A DNA stretch of 64,000 nucleotides, from positions 372,001 to 436,000 of the forward strand of contig NZ_CP123961.1 in NCBI RefSeq assembly GCF_036327415.1, read 5' to 3'. Each line of letters starts with the position of its first letter. Within the stretch, counting starts at the first letter, position 1. Position numbers and translations under genes: made by a program. The DNA is from Bartonella grahamii subsp. shimonis (lineage in GTDB: Bacteria > Pseudomonadota > Alphaproteobacteria > Rhizobiales > Rhizobiaceae). The notes beneath the pieces were generated by a model. That model was not told where the DNA came from. It was given only the letters and a program-made list of their open reading frames with translations, and searched no databases. Positions 21,013-29,785 of the stretch are shown here, piece after piece.

Positions 21013-21877
21013 CTTAACAATAAAAAAGACAAATTATCCGCGTGCTTTTGTCGTTGGTTCTCCAATTCATCATTCAAAATCGCCCAAAATTCACAATTTT
21101 TGGCTTAAACAATACGGTTTACAAGGAGAATATCTTGCACAAGAAGTAACATCTGAAGAATTCAGTCATTTTATTGCGTCTTTACAAAAAATAGGCTTTT
21201 GTGGAGGAAATGTTACTTTGCCTTATAAACAGGAAGCTTTTCGTTTAGCAGATTATAAAGATGAAAGAGCAACAATGATTGGTGCTGTTAATACACTTTG
21301 GTATGAAGGAGATAAGCTTTGTGCCACAAATAGCGATGCCTATGGTTTTAGCGCTAATCTTGATGATTTTGCATCTGATTGGGGAGGGGAAACAGCTCTT
21401 GTTTTTGGAGCAGGTGGTGCCGCACGCGCTATCATATATGCCTTAAAAAAACGCGGATTTAAACAGATTTATTTGATTAATCGGACAAAACAACGCGCCG
21501 ATAATTTAGCTCAGCATTTTGGAAAATCCATTAAAGTTTACGATTGGCATAAAATCCATGAAATACTTCATCAAGCTGATTTGATTGTTAATACAACCTC
21601 TATTGGCATAAAAAATCCAGAAGAAAAAAGTGCTTCTTTTTTTTGCGATTTTAGTAAAGCAAAAAAAACGGCGTTAGTAACAGATATTATTTATACACCA
21701 TTGATAACTCCTTTTTTACAACAGGCAAAGGCTTGTGATCTCAAGACGGTTGATGGGCTTGGGATGCTTCTACATCAGGCTGTTATAGGGTTTGAACAGT
21801 GGTTTGGAATAAGACCACAGGTAACAAAAGCGTTACGGACAGCCATTTTAGAGGATATGGGTGAAAAAAGAGAATGA
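21005..21877 (+). CDS. aroE: Shikimate dehydrogenase
   Basis: NADPH-dependent reduction of 3-dehydroshikimate in aromatic amino acid synthesis. ATG 21005 gives 290 residues; a TTG one codon upstream is also possible. The substrate site is [14 protein letters not shown], the catalytic lysine is in TLPYKQEA, and the NADP-binding motif is [14 protein letters not shown]. It overlaps maf at the 5' end and coaE at the 3' end (ATGA), so the block is tightly packed. Confidence 0.95.
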   Translation: MVDLTIKKTNYPRAFVVGSPIHHSKSPKIHNFWLKQYGLQGEYLAQEVTSEEFSHFIASLQKIGFCGGNVTLPYKQEAFRLADYKDERATMIGAVNTLWYEGDKLCATNSDAYGFSANLDDFASDWGGETALVFGAGGAARAIIYALKKRGFKQIYLINRTKQRADNLAQHFGKSIKVYDWHKIHEILHQADLIVNTTSIGIKNPEEKSASFFCDFSKAKKTALVTDIIYTPLITPFLQQAKACDLKTVDGLGMLLHQAVIGFEQWFGIRPQVTKALRTAILEDMGEKRE

Positions 21878-22458
21878 AAATCATAGGATTAACGGGATCA
21901 ATTGCTATGGGAAAATCAACAGTTGCTGATTTTTTCAAGCAAGCGGGTATTTCTGTTTTTAGTGCTGATGAAGCAGTACAACAGCTTTATAAAAGTGAGC
22001 CAGCTTTGTCATTCATAGAGCTTATTTTTCCTGGTGTTGTTGAAAACGGTGAAGTTAACCGTTTGAAACTTTCTGAGATTTTGATTGATGATAAGGAAAA
22101 ATTACAAACATTAGAAAAAATAATTCATCCTTTGGTGCAAGAAAAAGAAAGGGAATTTATTGATATAGCGCGTAAACAAGGGAAAAAATTAGTTATCCTT
22201 GATATTCCACTCCTGTTTGAAAAAAATGGTGAAAGTCGTGTCGATAGCATAATTGTTGTTTCTGCTCCACCAGAAATACAAAAAGAACGTGTAATGATTC
22301 GCCAAGGTATGAATGAGAAAAAATTTGCCTTTATTAACGCTCTACAAATGCCTGATGAAAAAAAACGAGAACGTGCTGATTTTATTATTGATACAGGGAA
22401 AGATTTAGAGAATACACGTCAACAGGTTTTTGATGTGATAAAAAAACTAAAGAATTGA
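21874..22458 (+). CDS. coaE: Dephospho-CoA kinase
   Basis: Last step of coenzyme A synthesis. It has 194 residues. The P-loop reads [17 protein letters not shown] at residues 5-21, followed by the family's FSADEAV and ILDIPLLFE motifs. It overlaps aroE by 4 bases and ends 4 bases before dnaQ. Confidence 0.95.
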   Translation: MKIIGLTGSIAMGKSTVADFFKQAGISVFSADEAVQQLYKSEPALSFIELIFPGVVENGEVNRLKLSEILIDDKEKLQTLEKIIHPLVQEKEREFIDIARKQGKKLVILDIPLLFEKNGESRVDSIIVVSAPPEIQKERVMIRQGMNEKKFAFINALQMPDEKKRERADFIIDTGKDLENTRQQVFDVIKKLKN

Positions 22459-22462
22459 AGTC

Positions 22463-23170
22463 ATGCGGGAAATTATTTTTGATACAGAAACAACAGGTTT
22501 AGATAAAGAGACAGATCGCATAATCGAAATTGGTTGTGTAGAAATGGTTGATCGTTATCTTACGGGACGCCAATTTCATGTTTATTTAAACCCTGAAGGC
22601 GTTATTATTCCTGAGGAAGTTGTAGCAATTCACGGATTAACCAATGAACGCCTAAAAAACGAGAAAAGTTTTAGTGATATTGTTGATGAATTTTTGGAAT
22701 TTATCAAAGGCGCGACAATGATTGCGCATAATGCGAGTTTTGATATTGGTTTTATTAATGCAGAATTAAAACGTGTCAATAAACCGCTTATTAGTGTTGA
22801 TAATATTCTTGATACATTGGCCATGGCACGGCGTAAATTTCCTATGGGTCCTAATTCTCTTGATATTTTATGCAAACGTTTTGGAATTGATAACAGCCAT
22901 CGTGTTTTTCATGGTGCTTTGCTTGATGCAGAGATTCTAGCCGATGTTTATATTGAACTGATCGGTGGAAAGCAAGGTGTATTGGGTTTTGATAACAGGA
23001 GGGGTGTTTATGAACATATCCAGAATGATAAAGATACATCTTATGCAGTTAAAATTCGCCCACAAGCTTTACCTTCAAGATTGGGTCCGCAAGAAAAAAG
23101 GTTGCATGCTGATTTTATTAACAAGATGGGTGAAAAAGCTCTGTGGAATGACTTCAAAATTCATGAATAA
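22463..23170 (+). CDS. dnaQ: DNA polymerase III epsilon subunit (proofreading exonuclease)
   Basis: 3'-5' exonuclease of the replicative polymerase. It has 235 residues. All DEDDh exonuclease positions are visible: D and E in FDTETTGLD (residues 6-14), D in HNASFDIGF, and H and D in HRVFHGALLDAE. It therefore looks catalytically competent, in contrast to the 3'-5' exonuclease domain of the nearby PolA. In related rhizobia secB lies next to dnaQ near the origin; here the next gene is polA. Confidence 0.95.
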   Translation: MREIIFDTETTGLDKETDRIIEIGCVEMVDRYLTGRQFHVYLNPEGVIIPEEVVAIHGLTNERLKNEKSFSDIVDEFLEFIKGATMIAHNASFDIGFINAELKRVNKPLISVDNILDTLAMARRKFPMGPNSLDILCKRFGIDNSHRVFHGALLDAEILADVYIELIGGKQGVLGFDNRRGVYEHIQNDKDTSYAVKIRPQALPSRLGPQEKRLHADFINKMGEKALWNDFKIHE

Positions 23171-23222
23171 CATCGCCTTTTCTCTAAAAAAGTCACTATT
23201 TAAATTAAAGAATATGGATGCC

Positions 23223-23340
23223 AAAAAAACGGTCGTTGTGGGGAGGGGAACACCACAACGACCCTGTCGCTACATCGTACCTCAGCTATCATAGGAGGAG
23301 CAAAATGAAAGCTATTAATCCTGTAACAGCAAAGAAAAGC
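23223..23340 (-). ncRNA. Probable small RNA with two anti-Shine-Dalgarno loops and intrinsic terminator
   Basis: On the minus strand, an 11-bp perfect stem GGTCGTTGTGG/CCACAACGACC (23263-23231) encloses the loop TGTTCCCCTCC. It is followed by G and then seven T (23229-23223), a textbook intrinsic terminator. Upstream, a second hairpin (23313-23284) pairs AGCTTTCAT with ATGATAGCT (one mismatch) and presents the loop TTTGCTCCTCCT. Both loops carry anti-Shine-Dalgarno CCUCC cores. This architecture resembles rhizobial alpha-r7/alpha-r14 (cuckoo-type) sRNAs; I recall an alpha-r7 member being next to polA, as here. The 5' end is not fixed by sequence; about 23340 gives roughly 118 nt. The neighbours dnaQ and polA are on the other strand. 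Confidence 0.72.
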
Positions 23341-23471
23341 TCTAGGTACTTAATATAAAGTGCAACGACTTCATGTCTTATGAAAAAAAAAAATGGCTTT
23401 TTAGAGGCAAAGTGAAAAAAATATATAAGTGTCATTCGTTTTTTTAGCTGAAATGGAGAAATAAAATTGTC

Positions 23472-26381
23472 ATGAAAGCAACAGATCATCTTTTTTTGGT
23501 TGACGGATCAGGCTATGTTTTTCGTGCTTATTATGCTTTGCCGCCTTTAAAACGTAAAAAGGATGGACTTCCTGTAGGAGCAGTAGCTGGTTTTTGTAAT
23601 ATGTTATGGAAATTACTTTGTGATGCTCGTAATACAGCTACTGGTATTGTTCCAACACATTTTGCTGTTATTTTTGATTATTCATCTGATACTTTTCGGA
23701 AACAAATTTATCCTGAATATAAAGCGAATCGCACTGAACCTCCTGAAGATCTAATTCCTCAATTCGCGCTAATACGCCAAGCAACGAAGGCTTTTAATTT
23801 GCCTTGTATTGAAAAGGAAGGATTTGAAGCGGATGATTTAATTGCTACCTATGCAAAATTGGCAACAAAAGTTGGGGCAAAAACAACCATTATCTCTTCT
23901 GATAAGGATCTTATGCAACTCGTAAATACGCATGTATCTTTGTATGATGGAATGAAAAACAAGCATATAGGTATCTCAGAAGTTGTAGAAAAATGGGGTG
24001 TTGCACCTGAAAAAATGATTGATTTACAAGCATTAATTGGAGATTCAACGGATAATGTACCGGGTATTCCAGGCATTGGTCCAAAAACTGCAGCCCAGTT
24101 GTTAGATCAGTTTGGTTCTCTTGATTTTTTATTGCAAAACGTAACAGAAATTAAACAAACAAAACGACGTGAAAACATTCAAGCTTATAGAGAACAAGTT
24201 AAAATTTCTCGTGAACTTGTTAGACTTAAAACAGATGTTCCTATAGATAATGGTTTAGATGATTTTATTTTGGAGCCACAAGATGGTCCACGTTTAATTG
24301 CTTTTTTGAAAGCAATGGAATTTTCAACATTAACGCGTCGCGTGGCAGAGGCAACGACATGCGATGCAGCTGTTATTGATGCACTTGACATAGATGTTGA
24401 ATGGGAAAAACTGAGCCACAAGCATGATTCTGATATAGAGAATACTGAGCACACATCTCTCCATGATTTTTCTGAAAATTCTCCACAAGTTTTTGCACAA
24501 AAACGTAAAGATCAAGCGCTGACTCAAAAAATTACAAGAGATGCTTATACAACAATTCTTGATGAAGAAATTTTAAAAGAGTGGTTATCACAAGTACAAG
24601 AACAAGGCTTTTTCGCTTTTAATACTAAAACAACATCTCTTGATCCGATGCAAGCAAAGCTTGTTGGTTTTTCACTCGCATTACAGTCAGAAAAAGCAGC
24701 CTATATACCTCTTGAACATTTTGATGAAGGAAAAGAGGATCTTTTGAGGGGCGGGCGCATTACCTCGCAGATTGAGACCCGAAAAGCTTTAGCACTTTTA
24801 AAACCGATATTAGAAGATTCAGCGGTGTTAAAAATTGGTCAGAATATAAAATATGATTGGTTAGTGATGAAGCAATACGACATTGTGATAAACTCTTTTG
24901 ATGACACCATGCTTTTGTCATATGCTTTGGAAGCTGGAACTTTAACTCATAATATAGATGATTTGTCTGAACGTTGGCTTAAACACAAACCAATTGCCTA
25001 TAAAGATTTAACGCATAACGGAAAAAAAATTACTTCTTTTGCACAAGTAGATTTAAAACAAGCAACCGTTTATGCGGCAGAAAATGCTGATATAATACTA
25101 CGCCTTTGGCAAGTATTGAAACCGCAACTTGTTGCTCGGGGTATGACAAAAATTTATGAACGCCTTGATCGACCCCTTGTAGAAGTTCTTGCAAGAATGG
25201 AAGAACGTGGGATTCTTATTGATCGGCAGATTTTATTGCGTCTTTCAGGAGAATTGGCACAAGCTGCTTTGATTCTAGAAGAGGAAATTTATAAACAAGC
25301 TGATGAAAAGTTTAATCTTGCTTCGCCAAAGCAATTAGGGGATATCCTTTTTGGCAAAATGGGATTACTTGGAGGTGCTAAAACCAAGGGTGGGCAATGG
25401 TCAACTTCTGCACAGTCCTTAGAAGAGTTGGCTGCTGAAGGTCATATTTTACCGCGTAAAATTATTGAGTGGCGTCAACTTACAAAGCTAAAATCTACCT
25501 ATACAGATGCCTTGCCTTCTTATATTTTCCCAAAAACAGGGCGAGTTCACACGAATTATTCTTTGGCAATAACATCAACAGGGCGGTTATCATCATCAGA
25601 GCCAAATTTACAAAATATTCCAGTGCGAACTGCTGAAGGACGTAAAATCAGAACAGCTTTTATTGCTCCCAAAGGACATGTGTTACTTTCTGCTGACTAT
25701 AGTCAGATTGAATTGCGTATTCTTGCACATATTGCGGATATAAAAGCATTAAAAGAAGCTTTTGCTAAAGGGCATGATATTCACGCTATAACAGCATCGC
25801 AAATGTTTGGTGTTTCGGTAGAGGGAATGCATTCAGATATACGACGGCGTGCAAAAGCGATTAATTTTGGTATTATTTATGGTATTTCAGCTTTTGGATT
25901 AGCCAATCAATTGGGAATTTCACGTCAAGAAGCGGGTCGTTATATTAAACTGTATTTTGAAAGATTTCCAGGAATTAAAGATTATATGGAGAAGACCAAA
26001 ATCTTTGCACGTGAAAATGGTTATGTAGAAACAATTTTTGGACGTCGTATCCATTATCCAGAAATAAAAGCAAAGAATGCAAAAATTCGTTCCCTTAATG
26101 AGCGAGCAGCTATCAATGCTCCAATTCAAGGTTCTGCGGCCGATATTATTCGTCGCGCTATGATACAGATGGAAGGTGCCTTAAAAGAAGAAAAACTATC
26201 AGCAAAAATGTTGCTGCAAGTGCATGATGAATTGATTTTTGAAGTACCAGAAGAAGAGAGTAAAAAAACCATAGCTGTTGTTAAAAATATTATGGAAAAT
26301 GCCACAATACCGGTTTTATCTTTATCTGTACCGCTTGAAGTAAAAGTCATGACGGCTCAAAATTGGGATGAGGCACATTAA
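23472..26381 (+). CDS. polA: DNA polymerase I
   Basis: Polymerase for Okazaki fragment maturation and repair. It has 969 residues: an N-terminal 5'-3' flap nuclease (residues 1-290, with FLVDGSGYVFRAYYALPPL and the helix-hairpin-helix GIPGIGPKTAAQLL), a 3'-5' exonuclease-fold domain (about 365-560), and a family A polymerase domain with SADYSQIELRILAHI, RRRAKAINFGIIYG and QVHDELIFEV. In the 3'-5' domain the usual DTE motif reads FNTKTTSLD, so the catalytic Asp and Glu are N384 and K386. The late Asp of YAAEDAD is N538; only D462 of the four metal ligands remains. Proofreading is therefore probably lost, while polymerase and flap nuclease look intact. Confidence 0.95.
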   Translation: MKATDHLFLVDGSGYVFRAYYALPPLKRKKDGLPVGAVAGFCNMLWKLLCDARNTATGIVPTHFAVIFDYSSDTFRKQIYPEYKANRTEPPEDLIPQFALIRQATKAFNLPCIEKEGFEADDLIATYAKLATKVGAKTTIISSDKDLMQLVNTHVSLYDGMKNKHIGISEVVEKWGVAPEKMIDLQALIGDSTDNVPGIPGIGPKTAAQLLDQFGSLDFLLQNVTEIKQTKRRENIQAYREQVKISRELVRLKTDVPIDNGLDDFILEPQDGPRLIAFLKAMEFSTLTRRVAEATTCDAAVIDALDIDVEWEKLSHKHDSDIENTEHTSLHDFSENSPQVFAQKRKDQALTQKITRDAYTTILDEEILKEWLSQVQEQGFFAFNTKTTSLDPMQAKLVGFSLALQSEKAAYIPLEHFDEGKEDLLRGGRITSQIETRKALALLKPILEDSAVLKIGQNIKYDWLVMKQYDIVINSFDDTMLLSYALEAGTLTHNIDDLSERWLKHKPIAYKDLTHNGKKITSFAQVDLKQATVYAAENADIILRLWQVLKPQLVARGMTKIYERLDRPLVEVLARMEERGILIDRQILLRLSGELAQAALILEEEIYKQADEKFNLASPKQLGDILFGKMGLLGGAKTKGGQWSTSAQSLEELAAEGHILPRKIIEWRQLTKLKSTYTDALPSYIFPKTGRVHTNYSLAITSTGRLSSSEPNLQNIPVRTAEGRKIRTAFIAPKGHVLLSADYSQIELRILAHIADIKALKEAFAKGHDIHAITASQMFGVSVEGMHSDIRRRAKAINFGIIYGISAFGLANQLGISRQEAGRYIKLYFERFPGIKDYMEKTKIFARENGYVETIFGRRIHYPEIKAKNAKIRSLNERAAINAPIQGSAADIIRRAMIQMEGALKEEKLSAKMLLQVHDELIFEVPEEESKKTIAVVKNIMENATIPVLSLSVPLEVKVMTAQNWDEAH

Positions 26382-27249
26382 TTTTTTTATTTTTTTTAAG
26401 AATGTTGATTGCGTTGGAAAGATTAAGATAGGCTTTGATAGGCAAATGATCTGAAGCAATGCGTGCAAGCGGTGAATGGTGATTTTCAATACTTGTTATC
26501 AATTGGTGGGGAAAAGAAAAAACTCTATCAAGGGCTAACAAAGGAAAGCGAGAGGGAAAGCTTGGTACAACTTCAAAAGTGCTATCAAAATAGGGAGAAA
26601 AATGATTTAAAGATGATCTTTTTCCTATCCGCCATTCATTAAAATCTCCTATGAGGAGTGTAGGCATAAGGGAGCGTTTTTGGAAAATTTCAAGGAGCAT
26701 TTTTGTTTGTTGTTTACGAGAGTAATGTAATAAGCCAAAATGAGCCGCAATAATACGAATAGGACCTGCTGCCATTTCCAACTCTACAATGATAGCCCCA
26801 CGTGGTTCAATACTAGGAAGAGTGACTTGTAAAATATCACGTACATATCCTTTTCGCAAAAAAAGAGCATTCCCATACCAACCATGGCCATGAGGTGACA
26901 TAGTATTAAGGGGTACAGGAATCAAACTGGTTTCAGCTTTTAATAGCTGAAGATTAATCAAACCGACGCGTTCCCCAAAACGTTTATCTGCTTCTTGAAG
27001 AGCAAGGATGTCAACTTGTAATTCAGTAATAACACGGACAATTCTTGTAGGATTAAAAATTTTATCAACACCTACACATTTATGCACATTATAGGAAGCA
27101 ACGGTCAGATCATAATTACTATTTTGATTGATGATGTTTGATTGATGATGAGAGCGGCTATGAATTGCATTTAAAAGGGAACTATGGAGTTTTTGTTGGA
27201 TAAAACCGGTAAACCAAGGGAGTTTTTGCTTATAAGGTATTTTTGTCAT
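26347..27249 (-). CDS. Endonuclease/exonuclease/phosphatase family protein
   Basis: Member of the EEP superfamily (DNase I, sphingomyelinase and inositol phosphatase fold). Recognisable active-site segments are SYNVHKCVG, LALQEAD, AAHFGLL, IGDFNEW and SDHLPI. ATG 27249 (MTKIPYKQK) gives 300 residues; a TTG ten codons upstream is less likely. No signal peptide or clear membrane segment is seen. Its last 35 bases overlap the polA end, the two genes being convergent. Substrate unknown: it could act on nucleic acid, phosphoinositide or other phosphodiesters. Confidence 0.82.
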   Translation of the reverse strand: MTKIPYKQKLPWFTGFIQQKLHSSLLNAIHSRSHHQSNIINQNSNYDLTVASYNVHKCVGVDKIFNPTRIVRVITELQVDILALQEADKRFGERVGLINLQLLKAETSLIPVPLNTMSPHGHGWYGNALFLRKGYVRDILQVTLPSIEPRGAIIVELEMAAGPIRIIAAHFGLLHYSRKQQTKMLLEIFQKRSLMPTLLIGDFNEWRIGKRSSLNHFSPYFDSTFEVVPSFPSRFPLLALDRVFSFPHQLITSIENHHSPLARIASDHLPIKAYLNLSNAINILKKNKKINVPHPNFEPS

Positions 27250-27300
27250 TTTGCGAAAAGAATAGTCCCTAAGAGGCAAAGGGTAAAGACTTACACTAAA

Positions 27301-27343
27301 AATAAAAGAACCTTGTTTCTAAAAGAGACAAGGTTCTTTTATT
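27301..27343. terminator. Bidirectional intrinsic terminator
   Basis: Two 20-base arms (27301-27320 and 27324-27343) around the loop AAA pair with one G-T wobble. The A-rich start and T-rich end make it work in both directions. It lies between the 3' end of the BI-1 family gene and the 5' side of the EEP gene, both leftward, so its main job is to end the BI-1 transcript. Confidence 0.88.
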
Positions 27344-27361
27344 AAGTTATGATTTTTGTAA

Positions 27362-28135
27362 TCAATCACGGTTTGAGCCAAGAAACTGTAGCAAGAAGAC
27401 AAACATATTGATGAAATCAAGATAAAGATTCAACGCGCCCATAATAACTTTACGTCCTTTGGCGTCGCTTCCATCTCCTTCATAATACATCAACTTAATG
27501 TTTTGGGTATCGTAGGCTGTTAAACCAGCAAAAATAAAAACACCAATCACAGAGATAGCAAATTGCAAAGCACTTGATCCAAGAAAAATGTTCACAATCA
27601 TGGAAAGCAACAAGCCAATCAATCCGATGAATAAGAATGAACCGATTGCTGTGAGATCACGCTTTGTTGTGTATCCATAAAGTGAAAGAGCTCCGAAAGT
27701 TGCGGCGGAAATGACAAAAGTTTGCACGATGCTTTCCGTCGTATAGCGCAAAACGATTGAAGACAGTGAAAGACCAACCAGAGCAGCATAACCAAAAAAG
27801 AGGCTACGAGCAGCATTTGTGCTCAATGTATTAATTTTAAAACTAAGGAATAAAACTGCTATGAGTGGTGAAAACATAACAATATAAGAGAATGGCGATG
27901 TATAAAATGTTACTCCAAATGGTGTCAGATAAACACTGCTATTGATTTGAGCTGCTGCTTGGCTCATATCTGTTGTCGTTGCTAATGATACAATTGCGTA
28001 AGCGGCAGCAGCTGTAATAAGCAAACCAATGGCCATTGTATTGTAGACACCCAACATATAGTCGCGCAATCCCTGATCAATTGATGCATCGGCGTGAGAA
28101 GTAGGCGCCGAACGTAAATTTTTAAAATTAGCCAT
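27362..28135 (-). CDS. Bax inhibitor-1 / YccA-family membrane protein
   Basis: Multi-pass inner-membrane protein of the BI-1 (TMBIM) family. It has 257 residues: a soluble N-terminus of about 25 residues, then about seven hydrophobic segments (for example TMAIGLLITAAAAYAIVSLA and IGSFLFIGLIGLLLSMIVNI). The C-terminal part has AGLTAYDTQNIKLMY and the conserved ALNLYLDFINMFVFLLQFLG, the family signature. Bacterial members interact with FtsH or leak calcium; the role here is not shown by sequence. It stands alone with its own terminator downstream. Confidence 0.9.
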   Translation of the reverse strand: MANFKNLRSAPTSHADASIDQGLRDYMLGVYNTMAIGLLITAAAAYAIVSLATTTDMSQAAAQINSSVYLTPFGVTFYTSPFSYIVMFSPLIAVLFLSFKINTLSTNAARSLFFGYAALVGLSLSSIVLRYTTESIVQTFVISAATFGALSLYGYTTKRDLTAIGSFLFIGLIGLLLSMIVNIFLGSSALQFAISVIGVFIFAGLTAYDTQNIKLMYYEGDGSDAKGRKVIMGALNLYLDFINMFVFLLQFLGSNRD

Positions 28136-28770
28136 AATATAAAATCCTTTAGCATATGTTCCGTCAGGTATAAGGCTTTAAAAGTGTCTCTGTCATTACA
28201 CAAATAAACTTAGCATAAGCCTTAATTGGGCAAATACAAAAACCCTTAAGAATCACTGACAAAATTCCAGCATATCTATTTCTATTATGGAGATTTATTT
28301 AAAAATTACAAGAGATTTATATAAGCAAGGAACCTTACAAATTGGTAAGGAAACGGCTCATTTTAATGAAAAATATTTCCATTTTTCACCATATTTTTGC
28401 AAGATAAAAAGGTTATACTTAAAGCTTTTTTATTATTCACAAAAACTATGTAATACAATCCTTTATAAAATATCCACTATTTTTGCGTTTATGAGAAGAG
28501 CGGCAAGTATCATCATACTATTTTTCAATCTCCAATATTGCATCTGTTTTGTATGGTTAGAAGAGCTATTGAATAAAGTTTTGTATAACATATTGATATA
28601 TAATGATAAATTTTATTTTGAAAGCTAAATGGTACTCCGAATATCGTAAGATTCTCTGGTTGCAAATCTGTTTATGTTAAATTAACCAAGATTATTGACT
28701 TGCTTGTGTCTTACAAGAAACATGGTTTTAATGGATTCAACATGAATGTTTTTGTAAACAGTTTTTTGTC
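28136..28770. other. Gene-free stretch with repeat fragments
   Basis: AT-rich, with no convincing gene. A 113-codon open frame at 28287-28628 has the Lys, Ile, Phe and Tyr bias of random AT-rich DNA. The BI-1 promoter should lie at the left end. Two pieces of the dispersed repeat are present: 28499-28550 (minus, 3' half) and 28600-28720 (plus, 5' half). Confidence 0.5.
28600..28720 (+). repeat. Dispersed intergenic repeat, copy B (partial)
   Basis: It shares with copy A (37505-37765) an ordered set of blocks: ATAA.TTTAT, GAATAT.GTAAGATTCT, a C(C/T)AAA-like spacer, CTGTTTAT.TT.AAT and TTGCTTG. I estimate roughly 65 percent identity over about 80 bases by eye. It lies just upstream of the broken XRE regulator. 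Confidence 0.5.
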
Positions 28771-29316
28771 ATTTGGAGTGATTTTAGGGCACTACCTGAA
28801 AGAAAACCACAAACAGAACTTGCAAAACGCCTACGTGAAGTACGAAGAATACTCGGAAACGAAGAACGAAGCATTTTTGCGCAACGCCTTAATTTACAAC
28901 GCACTACTCTTGCCAATTATGAAATTGGAGTACACGAGCCAACATCCTCAGCAATTAACGCCTATCATAGAGTCTATAACATTAATCCTCATTGGCTCGT
29001 TACGGGTGAAGGCGAGATGTTAGTAGCATGGCAAAAGCGAAAGCAACAGGCTTTAAATCACAAACTATCCCTGCTGGTCTGATAAAAAAACTTGGGCGAA
29101 TAGCTTATAGAGCCTATCGCGATGAAAATATAAAACTCCCCCCCTGAAGATATAGCGGAACTCGCAGCTGAGCTTTGTATAAAGTTGCAAGAGCTTGTTC
29201 AAAACATCAATGATATGGAAGAAATAGAGCTTACCTTTCCTCTTCTAAAACAGCATTTAAAGCGTCAAATAGAGGCTGAAAGCACACATCTAGAAACCAC
29301 ACAAGATACGGCTTAA
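28732..29316 (+). pseudogene. Broken XRE-family transcriptional regulator
   Basis: Three frame segments form one helix-turn-helix regulator. Segment 1 (28732-29082) reads TELAKRLREVRRILGNEE, then FAQRLNLQRTTLANYEIG, and WLVTGEGEM, an XRE domain followed by the WLLTGEG-type motif of phage-like repressors. Its frame has no ATG, GTG, TTG or CTG before the domain. Segment 2 (29028-29147) continues one frame over (MAKAKATGFKSQTIPAGLIK) and ends at a C7 tract (29138-29144). One C less would join it to segment 3, which ends at 29314-29316 (QIEAESTHLETTQDTA). The missing start and two shifts indicate a pseudogene. Bartonella has families of such regulators paired with upstream RNAs (Brt). Confidence 0.72.
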
Positions 29317-29350
29317 GACCTCTCTAATATGAAAAATGAAAGTGGAAATC

Positions 29351-29492
29351 TTTTTTGGTCATTTTTTGCTTATTTTGGAGCCTTTTTCGTATTTTTGGAT
29401 TGATTTTTGTCAAAGGGTCTTCAAAGGCGGTTTTCTGGGCTTTCACAGACTTTTCAAAATTTTTCAAAGGATTTTCAAAGACCTTTCAAAGC
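29351..29492 (+). repeat. Helically phased T-tracts / degenerate 11-bp TTTTCAAAG tandem repeat
   Basis: T-runs of 3 to 6 bases begin at about 29351, 29362, 29373, 29383, 29392, 29404, 29431, 29451, 29460, 29472 and 29484, close to one per helical turn. In the right part each run is followed by CAAA, giving the hexamer TTCAAA at 29453, 29463, 29474 and 29485. Such phasing predicts strong intrinsic bending. A tiny open frame across it (29336-29527) is probably not a gene. Confidence 0.65.
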
Positions 29493-29689
29493 CTTCTCTC
29501 ATTTTTACGATAAAAACGCTCTTTTAAATACTCTTTTTTGATTTTCGCTAATTTTCGCAATTTTAGGTGTTAAAATACAATTTCACAAAGAGTGCATTTA
29601 ATGGTAAAAAATAACCATAAAAACAACAAATTACCACGTGTTGTTACCTAATCCTACCTTTTCCCACTTGGTATAAAATCTACTGTAAA

Positions 29690-29785
29690 ACTACAATGAA
29701 CAGATTCAAAATAAAAAAATTTGGGCTATTAAGGGCTTTGGTTCAATATGAAAAACGATAATTTATATTTATAAGCAATAGGTTG
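29690..29785 (-). repeat. Dispersed intergenic repeat, copy E (partial)
   Basis: On the minus strand it reads TTATAAATATAAATTATCG, then TTTTTCATATTGA and, after a spacer, TTTTGAATCTGTTCAT. This matches the 5' half of copies A and C. It is a weak fragment, recognised by block order rather than overall identity. Confidence 0.4.

Noticed and set aside
23305..23358. 17-codon plus-strand frame (MKAINPVTAKKSSRYLI) with a strong AGGAGG site.
   Set aside because: The AGGAGG is the complement of the anti-SD loop of the minus-strand hairpin at 23284-23313, so the apparent ribosome site is better explained by the small RNA.
28287..28628. 113-codon open frame on the plus strand.
   Set aside because: Composition typical of random AT-rich DNA, no domain, no ribosome site, and part of it overlaps repeat fragments.
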